This document shows, piece by piece, positions 15,856 through 25,349 of a stretch of DNA of 38,049 bases (position 1 is its first letter; every line of letters starts with the position of its first letter). The DNA is taken from positions 1 through 38,049 of the forward strand of contig JAZPYO010000051.1 of NCBI GenBank assembly GCA_045544195.1. Direction: 5' to 3'. The position numbers were made by a program, and so were the translations under genes. The notes beneath the pieces were generated by a model that saw only the letters and a list, made by a program, of their open reading frames with translations, was not told the origin of the DNA and searched no databases. This DNA is from RGIG7213 sp045544195 (GTDB lineage: Bacteria; Bacillota; Clostridia; Oscillospirales; CAG-272).

Positions 15856-18147
15856 ATGCATTTTAAGGGTATAAGCAGATTTGCTTTGTCCTTTATATTA
15901 GCATTGACCGTTATTCTTCCTTCCCTCACCGTAATTGCATCCGAGCAGGTCTCAGTTGCAGAGGGAAAGGGAATAACGGTCGTTTTGCATAAAGACGGCA
16001 AGGCTCTGAACATTGTTTGGAATGCATCTTACATAGATGCTGAGTATGCCGATATAGTAATGTCTGTTCACGGCACGGGTGACCGTGCGGTGCTTACGGA
16101 TGTTGATGTGTCAAGCGGAAATGCAAGTGTTGATATTCTTGGCAGTGAATATATGTATTCACCGTTTTATCTCGGCAGAAAAACATCAGACGGATATGAA
16201 AGGCTTACAGAGCCTGTCTGTCTGTCAGACACTCAGCTTGCGGGCGATACCTTTAACTATCCGTCGGCGCATTCGAAAAAAGGTCTTGATATACGGCTGA
16301 TAAGCGATTCTCAGCAGCTCGGTGTATGCCATACTGTCATAAATGTTGAGCTTAATAAGCTGATAAGCGACGATACATCATCATCGCATACCGTAAGCAT
16401 ATACAGTAAAACGTACTATTTCGACGATACTTATGTGAATTCCCTTGATCACAAAATAAAGGTGATGTCCGATAGCGGCATAAACGTTTATCTTCAGGCA
16501 GTCCTTACTCCGCCTGATGAAGCTACGGGTAAAAATGCAAAAAAGCTGTATTGCACAAGTACCTCTGAAAATGCGGAATATTATGGGCTGGGAATTGATG
16601 ACGGAGGCGAATATCTGTATTCCGCGATGACGTTTCTTGCAGGCAGATATTCTGTTGAGGACGGAAAATTCGGCTTTGCAGGCAGCTATATCATCGGTAA
16701 TTGCGTAAACTCAAACCGTTTTACAAATTATTCAGGTCAAATGTCTGTAAAGGAGTACACTGACAGATATGCAAGAGCATTCCGCTGTGCATATATGGCG
16801 CTTAAAAATACGTATGCAAATGCAAAGGTGTACGTTTCTGTGAACGGATGCTATAATACTCCCGTTCGTGATATATCTCCCGATTCAATGCTTGATTATT
16901 CGGCAAAGGAATTTTTAACCTTGTTTAACGGTAATATAAAGCAGTACGGAGATCTCGGCTGGTCGCTTGCCGCGGAGCTTTATAATGCGGATATACAGTG
17001 TACGGAATATTGGCGTGAGGACAAGGCCGATATGCATCAGTCAACGCCGTTTGTGACGATGAAGAACATTTCTGTTCTTGACTCGTTCCTTTCGGATGAT
17101 GAGCTTCTTTATAACGGCAACAAGCGGAAAATTACAGTTTCATCGTGCGCCTTTTCTTCGGGGAATAATACTCAGACAGAGCAGAAAAAACAAGCAGCAG
17201 CATATGCTCTTGCTTATTATACCTGCGAGAGTATGGCAAGCGTTGAAGCGTTTATTTATTCATCGCACGTTGATTCCGAAAATGATGTATGTAAAAACTC
17301 AGGCCTTTACACGTCAAAGGACGATTCACTCGGAATGACGGACGAAAAAAAGGAAATATACAGAGTATTTGAAAGCATTGACACCGATATGTCAAATTCG
17401 GTAACAGCGCCGTATACATCAATTCTGGGCATATCATCTTATACCGATATCATAAAAGACCACACCGCCGATCAGGAAAAGCGTATAGTTCTGACGGGCT
17501 TGCCAATTTCCAATATCAACCGTCCCGATACGGTAATATTTGATTTTTCTGACGGAGTGTGCGGATTTTATCCGTCGGATAACGCAAAAAGCGTAACGTC
17601 GCAAGGCGAAGGAAAATACGGTCAGCTCGTTTGTCAGACGTATAATACAGATGTGCGTGAGTACAGAGGCGTGTGCCGTATGCTTACGGATACACATCTT
17701 TCAAAAACGGGTTACGTGTCGTTCGATATAGCAGTGAATGCGCCTGAAAATACAGAATATGCAGACGTGATGATACTTATGAAGGGTGTTGATGCTGTGG
17801 GAAGATCTATCGTGTTCGAGGGTGTATCCCAAATACCCGTAACAGAAATATCGACCTTGACTTACGATATATCGGATTTCCTTGCGTTGACGGGGAACAG
17901 CGCGCAAAGTATGAAGATACGCATAAAGCCGCATTCGGAAAAGGACGGCGGAAATTATTCAATGACATTGTCAAATGTGCGGTTCTTGAATGAAAATGCA
18001 TCGTTTGTCCCAATGATAATTTCAATATCGGTCTGCCTTGCATTGCTCGTTATATGTATAGGTGCGTATTATATCTTCAAAGCGAGAAGACAAATGCGTA
18101 CTTCACCGAGTAAAACACACACCTTGTCAGATGAAGAATACATATAA
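15856..18147 (+). CDS. Exported DUF5722-like protein with C-terminal membrane anchor
   Basis: A 763-residue predicted surface protein. It has an N-terminal signal peptide (about 5-29, ending TVIASEQ), a probable glycosidase-like TIM-barrel region (about 150-510) and a beta-rich domain (about 560-710). It ends in a hydrophobic helix (about 718-740) followed by a basic tail. The stretch around TDRYARAFRCAYMALKN, VYVSVNGCYN and the later VSSCAFSS is reminiscent of DUF5722 proteins, which resemble glycoside hydrolases, but activity is unproven. It starts 1 base after tpiA with no good ribosome site, so translation probably depends on tpiA. Fusing an exported protein to a glycolytic unit is unusual. 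The family call is from memory of pattern and is moderate. Confidence 0.65.
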   Translation: MHFKGISRFALSFILALTVILPSLTVIASEQVSVAEGKGITVVLHKDGKALNIVWNASYIDAEYADIVMSVHGTGDRAVLTDVDVSSGNASVDILGSEYMYSPFYLGRKTSDGYERLTEPVCLSDTQLAGDTFNYPSAHSKKGLDIRLISDSQQLGVCHTVINVELNKLISDDTSSSHTVSIYSKTYYFDDTYVNSLDHKIKVMSDSGINVYLQAVLTPPDEATGKNAKKLYCTSTSENAEYYGLGIDDGGEYLYSAMTFLAGRYSVEDGKFGFAGSYIIGNCVNSNRFTNYSGQMSVKEYTDRYARAFRCAYMALKNTYANAKVYVSVNGCYNTPVRDISPDSMLDYSAKEFLTLFNGNIKQYGDLGWSLAAELYNADIQCTEYWREDKADMHQSTPFVTMKNISVLDSFLSDDELLYNGNKRKITVSSCAFSSGNNTQTEQKKQAAAYALAYYTCESMASVEAFIYSSHVDSENDVCKNSGLYTSKDDSLGMTDEKKEIYRVFESIDTDMSNSVTAPYTSILGISSYTDIIKDHTADQEKRIVLTGLPISNINRPDTVIFDFSDGVCGFYPSDNAKSVTSQGEGKYGQLVCQTYNTDVREYRGVCRMLTDTHLSKTGYVSFDIAVNAPENTEYADVMILMKGVDAVGRSIVFEGVSQIPVTEISTLTYDISDFLALTGNSAQSMKIRIKPHSEKDGGNYSMTLSNVRFLNENASFVPMIISISVCLALLVICIGAYYIFKARRQMRTSPSKTHTLSDEEYI

Positions 18148-18232
18148 ATCATCAAAGCAGTCGATATTTCAAAATATCTTATTCAAAAGCGAAAAAAATA
18201 CTGAAAAAAACGAAAAAAATTAAAAAAAGGTA

Positions 18233-18261
18233 TTGATTATTCAGAAAATATGTGGTATAAT
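18233..18261 (+). promoter_or_regulatory. Promoter of rpsT
   Basis: TTGATT (18233-18238) and TATAAT (18256-18261) are separated by 17 bases, with a TG at the extended -10 position. Confidence 0.8.
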
Positions 18262-18287
18262 ACACGCCGTATAAGGTATCTATTCGG

Positions 18288-18341
18288 GTGCTTTAGTATT
18301 AATGCATAGACGTCCTCTCAGGTCATGTGTATTAATAGCAC
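18288..18341 (+). promoter_or_regulatory. Structured rpsT leader hairpin
   Basis: In the ~100-base leader GTGC (18288-18291) can pair with GCAC (18338-18341) and TATTAAT (18297-18303) with ATTAATA (18331-18337). This gives a long imperfect stem ending about 10 bases before the AGGAGG site. Ribosomal-protein leaders often carry autoregulatory structures; this one matches no family that I can name. Confidence 0.4.
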
Positions 18342-18366
18342 AAAATTTTTCAGGAGGTTACAGATC

Positions 18367-18627
18367 GTGCCGAATATCAAATCAGCTAAAAAGCGCGTTA
18401 AGATCATCGAAAAGAAGACTCTTCGCAATAAAATGCTCAAATCTTCCCTTAAGACCGCTGTAAAGAAGTACGATGCAGCTCTTGAGGCAGGCGATAAGGC
18501 TGCAGCTTTCGAAGCTTACAAGAACGCTGTTAAGAAGATCGACCAGGCGGTTGCTAAGGGCATTATGCACAAGAATGCCGCTGCGAGAAAAAAGAGCCAG
18601 TTCACACTGAAGATCAACTCACTTTAA
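18367..18627 (+). CDS. rpsT: Small ribosomal subunit protein bS20
   Basis: An 86-residue basic protein of the 30S subunit that binds 16S rRNA early in assembly. The NIKSAKKRVKIIEKKTLRNK start, alanine/lysine-rich helices and the KNAAARKKSQFTLKIN end are typical of bS20. The start is GTG at 18367, set by AGGAGG at 18352-18357 and by the usual PNIKSAKKR N-terminus; upstream in-frame starts would add non-homologous residues. Non-AUG starts are also known for rpsT in other bacteria. The gene has its own promoter and terminator. Confidence 0.97.
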   Translation: MPNIKSAKKRVKIIEKKTLRNKMLKSSLKTAVKKYDAALEAGDKAAAFEAYKNAVKKIDQAVAKGIMHKNAAARKKSQFTLKINSL

Positions 18628-18629
18628 TT

Positions 18630-18668
18630 AAAAAAACGGATCGGGAATATCCCGATCTGTTTTTTTAA
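18630..18668 (+). terminator. rpsT terminator
   Basis: GATCGGGA (18639-18646) pairs with TCCCGATC (18650-18657), extended by flanking A-run and T-run, with seven T after the stem. It begins 3 bases after the rpsT stop. Confidence 0.93.
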
Positions 18669-18691
18669 TTAAATCTTAATGTGATATGCTA

Positions 18692-18728
18692 TTGCAATTT
18701 TAAATAATGTATGATATATTTATCATAC
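18692..18728 (+). promoter_or_regulatory. Promoter with overlapping 20-bp palindromic operator
   Basis: TTGCAA (18692-18697) and TATATT (18715-18720) are 17 bases apart. A perfect palindrome, GTATGATA (18709-18716), TATT, TATCATAC (18721-18728), covers the -10 box. Such placement is typical of a repressor operator for the ABC genes that follow. The regulator is not encoded next to it. Confidence 0.6.
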
Positions 18729-18801
18729 AAATTAATTTATAGATGAAACCTTTCTGATAATTATACGGCTTTATATATGAAAATATAACAAGGAGGAGCA
18801 T

Positions 18802-21033
18802 ATGGCATTACTTTCGCTTAAGGATATAGGAAAAATATATGTGTCCGAGGGTAACGTTTCAGTCGGTATCAGAGGTGTTAACCTCACATTTGATAAAGGA
18901 GAATTCGTTGCCGTTACAGGTAAATCGGGCTCGGGTAAATCGACGCTTTTGAACGTCATCAGCGGTATGGATACGTACGAGGAGGGCGAAATGTACGTGG
19001 ACGGCGAGCCCACGTCGCATTTTTTACAGCCCGAATGGGAGGAATACAGGGAAGATTATATCTCCTTTATATTTCAGGATTACAACATCATTGAGAGCTT
19101 TACAGTTCTGCAGAACGTTGAGCTTGCCTTGATGAATATAGATGACCGTAAGGAAAGACGTAAAAGAGCTCTTGAGCTTATTGACCGAGTAGGTCTGTCA
19201 TCGCATATAAAGCATAAGGGAAGCAAGCTGTCAGGCGGTCAGAAGCAAAGGACGGTTATTGCAAGAGCGCTTGCTAAGGACAGCCCCATAATCCTTGCAG
19301 ATGAGCCGACGGGAAATCTCGATTCGGTCAGCTCAAAGGAAATAATCGAATTATTGAAAGAAGTCTCAAAGGATAAGCTGCTTATAGTAGTTACCCACAA
19401 CTTTGAGCAGGTTCAGGACTATGCAACACGCCATATAAGAATTTTTGACGGTGAGATCGAAAGCGATCAAAAACTGTCATACGCACAAAGCATAGCGCAG
19501 AATGATAAAAAAAGCGTCAAGACCCGCGCAAAAGGACGTGATATCAAAAACGGAATATCACTCGGTAAGGCGATATTCACATCAAAGCCGCGCCTGTCTT
19601 TGTTTTTGTGCATTTTGCTTTTTTTGGGCACGCTCGGGATCGCGACTATAACCTCATCATCAAGCGATATGATGATGTTCTTTGAAAAGGACTATATGTT
19701 CGAGCATATCGACGGCAGAGTAATTACCGTAAAGCGTGACGGCTCTGTGCCGACAGAGGAGGAAATAAAGGCTCTTGCAGAACAGTACGGTGCTGAAACA
19801 TACATAAGATACGATCATCTCTTGGATGAGGGCCGCGGAATGGCACTAAGCACGCCTCACTTGAATGATTACGAGTATTTTACTGCAAATTTCGTATACG
19901 GAGTAGATTACGGTAACGATATTATAGGCTCGTATCCGGAAAAGGAAAACGAGGTATTCCTGTATCTGCCTATATATTATCAGGACGTCTTCGGAAAGAA
20001 TGAATTAAAGAACGATCATATCCTTGTATCAGACCTTCGTCTTGAAATTACGGGAATAAAGTATTACTACGATAACAATCTTGAACCGCAATGCCTTCTT
20101 ACAAAGGAGGGCTTTGATACCGTTACATCGATTACATTCGTTCTGGTGAATAATTATCCGTCATCAACGCTTACTGCAACGAATGAACAAGGCAAGCAGA
20201 TGTCTTTGACAGCCGGCGGACTTATGATAATTCCGTCATTTGAGTTAAAGGGAGATCAGATATATTATCCAGGAAGGATAGAAAAAGGCTTTTCTCCGTC
20301 GCTTACACTCAATTTCTCGTACTATAAGTATGATTATTATTCATCTGTTTCCTCATCTGTTGCACAATCGTTTTCAAAGACCTTCGGTAAAGAATGCTTT
20401 GTTGATCCGTCAAGCGTTAATATAGAAAACCGTGACAATAATACTGTATACATAAGCGCAGATGCTTTGAAATCCATTGCAAATTCGGTGCTTTCAGATT
20501 CTTACACACAGTTTTCTCTGTTTTTCGAAAACGATAAAAAGGCGGAAAATGCATCTGCGGAAATATCGGATAAGGGATATATCGCTGTTCCGTCAACAAC
20601 TACATACACTCCTGAGATCTTAGAGATCATATTAAGAATACTTGTGGCATTTGCGGGCGTATTTGTATGGATACTGACGATAGTATTTTTATCATTCTTT
20701 GTGTATCTTTGCTCAAGCCGCACGCTTCTTGCGTTCAAGAATGATATGGCAATAATGCGTTCAATGGGTATATCCGTAAAGGTCATAAAGATAGGTATGT
20801 ATGTCAGAATGCTTATATCGCTGATGCCTGCATATCTGCTCACGGTAATTGCCGCAATATTCGTATTTACAAATCCCGTTCTGAATGAATTTTTCATGTA
20901 TCTGTATCCGTGGCAGTTCGCCCTGATATTCTTAGGTATGCTTTTGCTTACGGCGAGAACGACGTATAAGCAGGTCAAAAAGCTGTTCGGACAGAGTGTT
21001 AAGAAATCCTTGAAGGGAGGTCAGACAGAATGA
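18802..21033 (+). CDS. ABC transporter, ATPase fused to FtsX-like permease (subunit 1)
   Basis: A 743-residue protein with an N-terminal nucleotide-binding domain (about 4-225) and a MacB/FtsX-like membrane part. Walker A GKSGSGKST is at 40-48, Q-loop in FQDYN, signature LSGGQKQR at 143-150, Walker B ending D167-E168, and H199. One helix (about 264-284) is followed by a large extracytoplasmic region (about 290-605) and three helices near the C-terminus. This is the type VII ABC layout, which does mechanotransmission rather than classical pumping. ATG 18802 has AAGGAGGAG. Its stop overlaps the next gene's start (ATGA), so the two products probably form one heteromer. Substrate, possibly an antimicrobial peptide or envelope component, is unknown. 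Confidence 0.88.
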   Translation: MALLSLKDIGKIYVSEGNVSVGIRGVNLTFDKGEFVAVTGKSGSGKSTLLNVISGMDTYEEGEMYVDGEPTSHFLQPEWEEYREDYISFIFQDYNIIESFTVLQNVELALMNIDDRKERRKRALELIDRVGLSSHIKHKGSKLSGGQKQRTVIARALAKDSPIILADEPTGNLDSVSSKEIIELLKEVSKDKLLIVVTHNFEQVQDYATRHIRIFDGEIESDQKLSYAQSIAQNDKKSVKTRAKGRDIKNGISLGKAIFTSKPRLSLFLCILLFLGTLGIATITSSSSDMMMFFEKDYMFEHIDGRVITVKRDGSVPTEEEIKALAEQYGAETYIRYDHLLDEGRGMALSTPHLNDYEYFTANFVYGVDYGNDIIGSYPEKENEVFLYLPIYYQDVFGKNELKNDHILVSDLRLEITGIKYYYDNNLEPQCLLTKEGFDTVTSITFVLVNNYPSSTLTATNEQGKQMSLTAGGLMIIPSFELKGDQIYYPGRIEKGFSPSLTLNFSYYKYDYYSSVSSSVAQSFSKTFGKECFVDPSSVNIENRDNNTVYISADALKSIANSVLSDSYTQFSLFFENDKKAENASAEISDKGYIAVPSTTTYTPEILEIILRILVAFAGVFVWILTIVFLSFFVYLCSSRTLLAFKNDMAIMRSMGISVKVIKIGMYVRMLISLMPAYLLTVIAAIFVFTNPVLNEFFMYLYPWQFALIFLGMLLLTARTTYKQVKKLFGQSVKKSLKGGQTE

Positions 21034-23990
21034 TAAATATCAAAGGCATCAACAAATATTTCAACAAGGGCAAGCAAAACCAGCTTCATGTTATCAATAA
21101 TGTTACTCTGCAGCTTCCCGAAAAGGGAATGGTTGCAATGTTCGGAAAAAGCGGATGCGGAAAAACAACGCTTCTGAACGTTATAGGCGGTCTTGATAAG
21201 TTTTCAGGCGGCAGTATTGAGATATTCGGGAAAAGCATCAGTCAGAACACTGACGTTTTGCGTAATCAGTACATAGGATATATATTTCAGAATTATAACC
21301 TTAATAAATCTAAATCGTGCTTTGACAATGTGGCTGACGCCTTGCGGCTTTGCGGTGTTACTGATAAAGATGAGATAGAACGTCGTGTGTGTGCCGCGCT
21401 TGCAAACGTCGATATGGAAAAATACAAAAAGCGTACTCCCGATACTCTTTCGGGCGGTCAGCAGCAGCGTATAGCAATTGCACGCGCGATAGTAAAGAAT
21501 CCTAAGATCATTCTTGCCGATGAGCCTACGGGAAATCTTGATGAAACGAACACCGTCAAGATAATGAATCTGCTTAAAGCAATATCACGTGACCATCTTG
21601 TGCTTATAGTTACGCACGAGGCAAATCTTGTTGACTATTACTGCGATACGGTAATAGAGCTTTCGGACGGCAAAATAACAAATGTAAGACAAAACGATTC
21701 GGCATACGGCTTTGAAGCAAGGGATAAAAACACTATTTATCTCGGTGAGCTTGAAAAAAGAGAAATAAAAAGCTCTGATGTCAGCGTGGAATATTACGGA
21801 AACGCATCTGATAAGCCTGTTTCGATAAAGATAATAAATAACGGCGGCAAGCTGTATTTGTCTGTTGACGATCCGAGCGTTCACGTTCTTGACAGCACGA
21901 GCGAGGTAAAGCTCGATTACGGAGTGTATAAGGAAAAGGCGAAAGCGGAGCTGAATACAGAAAATATAGATATGTCAGCCCTGCCGCCAATAAACGGCAA
22001 AAATCACGGAAAGCTGTTTTCCTTTGCGGATTCTCTTAAGTCAGGCTTTGTAGCTAATTTCAAAAATAATAAAAAAAGCTCTAAGCTGTTACGCAGATGT
22101 ATGACAGTGTTTTCGTTGACTATGGTGTTTATGAGCGCTGTATTCGGTACGTCGATAGACGATATGCTGAATGCTTCTGATATGTATAATCATAATGTTT
22201 ATTACGTTTATACCTCTGACGGAGAGGTTTCTCAAAAGCTCTATAATGCCGCGCAGAACGGTGAAAACGGAATAGATTTTATATCAACTACGCCTGTTTC
22301 CGATCTTAAGAATGAAGAATTGAGTTTTTCCTGCGGAGCTTTTGAAACGTTTGAAACGTATTCGGCAGGCAGGCTGACTGCTACGGCATCGTTTCTTTCT
22401 GAGTCTCTTGCAAAGGATCTTACAGTTATAGCAGGAAAGAATACGGGTATTTCCGATGATGAAATGATAATAACGAGCAAGGTCGCTGACAAGCTGCTCG
22501 AAACGTCATCGCTCGGATATATATCCGAATACAGAGACCTTGTGGGATTGATCTCGAGAGACAGGGGAAGTATTTTCAGAATTGCCGGTGTTGTAAAGTC
22601 AAGCGAAACTGCGGTATATCTTACGGAATCGGCGATTGCAAAAAGATCGGTTGAAAATTCCAATTCATATTTTGTTTCCGACAAAAACCTTTCACTTAAG
22701 GTTCAGCCCGGCACTACCGTCATCGTAAAGGGAATGTACGATGAAAGACAGCTTCCGAGCGCAGGAGAGACGGTAAAAATAAACGGCTTGCCGTTTAAGG
22801 TGGAAAAAGTGATCATACCGTCTACTGATTATCGCACATGGCTTACTGAAAACGGTATAAAAAAGCTCGAACGAGATGAGTTTTTCAAAAATGCCGTAAA
22901 GGAAGCTCACCCCGGCATTTCCGAAGAGGAAGAGAATTATTATAAATATCTTGATGAGGCAATGCTCAATGATTACTATAAGTATTTTGAGTATTTTTAC
23001 GCAGAATCCGATAGATATCTGGCTGAAAGATACGCAGTAGACCAAAGCATTGAGCTGTGGATATATTTTAAAAAGAATATTGCCGATATCAAGTATCAGA
23101 TCCTCGGTGATTACGAGTATATGATGATGGTCAAGTATAAGGAAAAGTACGGCAATTATCCGCCCTACGATAAGCTGTATGAGTTCGAATCGGAAATGAA
23201 GGAAGAATACGATAAGATCTCTAACCTTGTGAATATATATAGTGATGAATACTATATGACCAACGTGGATCTTATAGGTGGTGATACGCGCTGCATACTC
23301 AACGATGATGATTTTCTTAAGGCATCAAAGCTTGTGGGAGAAACTCACAAAGTGGCTATGATGAATAAGTATTACTATTATAACGAAGGCTACGATAAGG
23401 AAGTAAACGTTGAGTTTTCAGCAGAATTGAACGGCTCGTACGTAATGCTTCATTCAAACGATACAAGTGTGACTGAAGACTGGCTGAAGGATAATTTTTC
23501 ATCATTGCCGCAATACAAGTATTCGCCGTACGATTCAGCAGTTGTAACACCGAATGATATTTTCAAAAGCGTGACTAAAGAAAATATATCGGGTATGATA
23601 GCGGGAATTATTACTATCGGAGTCGTACTCGTTATTATGAGCGTTTGTATGTACTTTATAATGCGCTCGTCGCTTATGAACAGAATTAAAGAGGTCGGTA
23701 TATACAGAGCGATAGGTGTGACGAAAAAGAATCTTTCGTACAAATTCTTCGTTGAGGCAAATATCCTTGCTGTATGTACTGTATTTGTCGGATATCTGCT
23801 TTCAAGCATATTTCTTATAATGTGCACAAGCTCATCTTCGCTTATGTCACAGGTATTCTTCTATCCTGTGTGGTATGCAATAGCTATACTGATAATACTT
23901 TATGCTGTGTGCATTATCTGCGGTATATTGCCGATACTGTCCTTGCTCAGAAAAACACCGAGCGAGATATTGGCTAAATACGATATTTAA
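21030..23990 (+). CDS. ABC transporter, ATPase fused to FtsX-like permease (subunit 2)
   Basis: A 986-residue partner of the preceding gene. The ATPase domain (about 1-220) has Walker A GKSGCGKTT (39-47), signature LSGGQQQR (140-147), Walker B D164-E165 and H196. A cytoplasmic insert (about 225-345) precedes TM1 (about 355-378). A very large extracytoplasmic region (about 380-850) contains an exceptionally tyrosine- and acid-rich helical stretch at about 630-790. Three C-terminal helices (about 855-877, 906-932, 946-970) end in a typical FtsX tail, RKTPSEILAKYDI. It is longer than usual MacB proteins. GGGAGG precedes the start inside the previous gene. Both subunits have intact ATP sites. Confidence 0.88.
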   Translation: MINIKGINKYFNKGKQNQLHVINNVTLQLPEKGMVAMFGKSGCGKTTLLNVIGGLDKFSGGSIEIFGKSISQNTDVLRNQYIGYIFQNYNLNKSKSCFDNVADALRLCGVTDKDEIERRVCAALANVDMEKYKKRTPDTLSGGQQQRIAIARAIVKNPKIILADEPTGNLDETNTVKIMNLLKAISRDHLVLIVTHEANLVDYYCDTVIELSDGKITNVRQNDSAYGFEARDKNTIYLGELEKREIKSSDVSVEYYGNASDKPVSIKIINNGGKLYLSVDDPSVHVLDSTSEVKLDYGVYKEKAKAELNTENIDMSALPPINGKNHGKLFSFADSLKSGFVANFKNNKKSSKLLRRCMTVFSLTMVFMSAVFGTSIDDMLNASDMYNHNVYYVYTSDGEVSQKLYNAAQNGENGIDFISTTPVSDLKNEELSFSCGAFETFETYSAGRLTATASFLSESLAKDLTVIAGKNTGISDDEMIITSKVADKLLETSSLGYISEYRDLVGLISRDRGSIFRIAGVVKSSETAVYLTESAIAKRSVENSNSYFVSDKNLSLKVQPGTTVIVKGMYDERQLPSAGETVKINGLPFKVEKVIIPSTDYRTWLTENGIKKLERDEFFKNAVKEAHPGISEEEENYYKYLDEAMLNDYYKYFEYFYAESDRYLAERYAVDQSIELWIYFKKNIADIKYQILGDYEYMMMVKYKEKYGNYPPYDKLYEFESEMKEEYDKISNLVNIYSDEYYMTNVDLIGGDTRCILNDDDFLKASKLVGETHKVAMMNKYYYYNEGYDKEVNVEFSAELNGSYVMLHSNDTSVTEDWLKDNFSSLPQYKYSPYDSAVVTPNDIFKSVTKENISGMIAGIITIGVVLVIMSVCMYFIMRSSLMNRIKEVGIYRAIGVTKKNLSYKFFVEANILAVCTVFVGYLLSSIFLIMCTSSSSLMSQVFFYPVWYAIAILIILYAVCIICGILPILSLLRKTPSEILAKYDI

Positions 23991-24000
23991 TTTCATATAA

Positions 24001-24047
24001 AAAAGGTAGATACATAGAAAAGTGCTATGTATCTACCTTTATTTTTA
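24001..24047. terminator. Bidirectional terminator between ABC and fucosidase genes
   Basis: A perfect 16-bp stem (24002-24017 with 24025-24040) and 7-base loop are flanked by A-run and T-run. It would end both the ABC operon (plus) and the fucosidase gene (minus). Confidence 0.93.
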
Positions 24048-24056
24048 TATCTGTTA

Positions 24057-25280
24057 TCAGAAAAGTATTTTAGCCACTCTTACAACAAGACTGCTTCCGT
24101 AGCCGAACGGTGTTTTGCGAAGTGTTACCTTGCCGTTTTCCTGTGTGAAGACAAGCTCCTCGTTGTTGTCAAGCCAGAATATTTTCTTTATTTTTTTGTC
24201 AGTTGTGAATTTCACATCGTAATCGGCGCTTTGACTTGCTAAAACGACGTTGGGGTCGGCTACCATGGGCAAGCCGTTGCAAAGAAGATAATAGCAGTCA
24301 TCACCCTGCAGCATAAAATCGTCGCTGCTGCTTTCTACACCTGCATCAAGCGGTGATGCGGAAATTATCTGTCCGTTTATCTGTGTCCATTTCGCTACAA
24401 CGTCAAGTATCGCACTGTCAATGCAGCTGAGCTTTCCGTTACCCATAGGACCGACGTTCAACAAAAAATTGCTTCCGCACTTTCTGCATGCTGTAAGATC
24501 TGTTATGATCTCAGCGGGAGATTTGTACGAAAGATCATACTCAGCGTATCCCCAATGGCTTGCAAGCGTTTGGCACATTTCACTTGCTATGTATTTAGGA
24601 GCATCCTCCGTGTTGATCTTTTGTGGCCTGCCGCGTTCAAACGTAACGCTGTCAAGCTCGATATGTCCCAAAGCTCCTCTTGCGGAAAGTCCCGTATTAT
24701 TTATTATCATAGCGTCGGGCTGATATTTGCGTATCATACCGTAAAGGGCATCCTCCTGCCAATCGTGCGTTGGCTTGTGCCACATACCGTCAAACCATAT
24801 TCCGCCGATCTTGCCGTACCTTGTGCAAAGTATCTGTACACTTTTTCTGAGATACTCAAGGTAGCTTTCAAAATCGTTTTCGTATGACGCCTGGTGCCAA
24901 TCGAGAAGAGTGTGATAGAAAAACGGAACGATGCCGCCCTCGTTGCAGGCATCTGTGAATTCACGGATAAGATCTCTGGAGCAGAAATGTACGGTGTCAT
25001 ATGTGTTAAGACCGCACGTATCGTACAGCGAAAATCCGTCGTGATGACGGGCGGTTATCGTTATGTATTTCGCACCTGCCTTTTTTGCTTTTGCAACGAG
25101 CTCCTTTGCCCAATCCTCATCAGGTATGAATTGTGATGCGTATTTTGCATATTCTTCATCGGGAATTGCAAATATTCCCTTAGCCCACTCGCCTTTGCCT
25201 ATAACGCTGTATACGCCGAAATGAACGAACAGTCCGAAGCCGAGCTTTTCAAAATCCTTTATGTACTGCTTTACTATCAT
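24057..25280 (-). CDS. Alpha-L-fucosidase, GH29, cytoplasmic
   Basis: A 407-residue glycosidase expected to remove alpha-L-fucose from fucosylated glycans by a retaining mechanism. The (beta/alpha)8 domain shows KLGFGLFVHFGVYSV (12-26), the conserved ARHHDGF (77-83), and the nucleophile D164 in GGIWFDGMW. SNFLLNVGPMGNG (270-282) and a C-terminal beta-sandwich follow. No signal peptide is seen, so it would act on imported fucosides. ATG 25280 is set by AAGGAG 5 bases upstream; a longer upstream frame contains the leader region and is rejected. The promoter carries a palindrome (25333-25344), suggesting sugar-responsive control. Confidence 0.93.
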   Translation of the reverse strand: MIVKQYIKDFEKLGFGLFVHFGVYSVIGKGEWAKGIFAIPDEEYAKYASQFIPDEDWAKELVAKAKKAGAKYITITARHHDGFSLYDTCGLNTYDTVHFCSRDLIREFTDACNEGGIVPFFYHTLLDWHQASYENDFESYLEYLRKSVQILCTRYGKIGGIWFDGMWHKPTHDWQEDALYGMIRKYQPDAMIINNTGLSARGALGHIELDSVTFERGRPQKINTEDAPKYIASEMCQTLASHWGYAEYDLSYKSPAEIITDLTACRKCGSNFLLNVGPMGNGKLSCIDSAILDVVAKWTQINGQIISASPLDAGVESSSDDFMLQGDDCYYLLCNGLPMVADPNVVLASQSADYDVKFTTDKKIKKIFWLDNNEELVFTQENGKVTLRKTPFGYGSSLVVRVAKILF

Positions 25281-25320
25281 ACTTACTCCTTGAAACGTGT
25301 TACAAAATATTAACACCTTG

Positions 25321-25349
25321 AGTATACCACATAAAAGCGCTTTTGTCCA
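25321..25349 (-). promoter_or_regulatory. Fucosidase promoter with 12-bp palindrome in the spacer
   Basis: On the minus strand TGGACA (25349-25344) and TATACT (25326-25321) are 17 bases apart. AAAAGCGCTTTT at 25333-25344 is a perfect palindrome with central CG, the layout of LacI-family or CcpA (cre-like) operators. Binding here would block the promoter. Confidence 0.6.
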
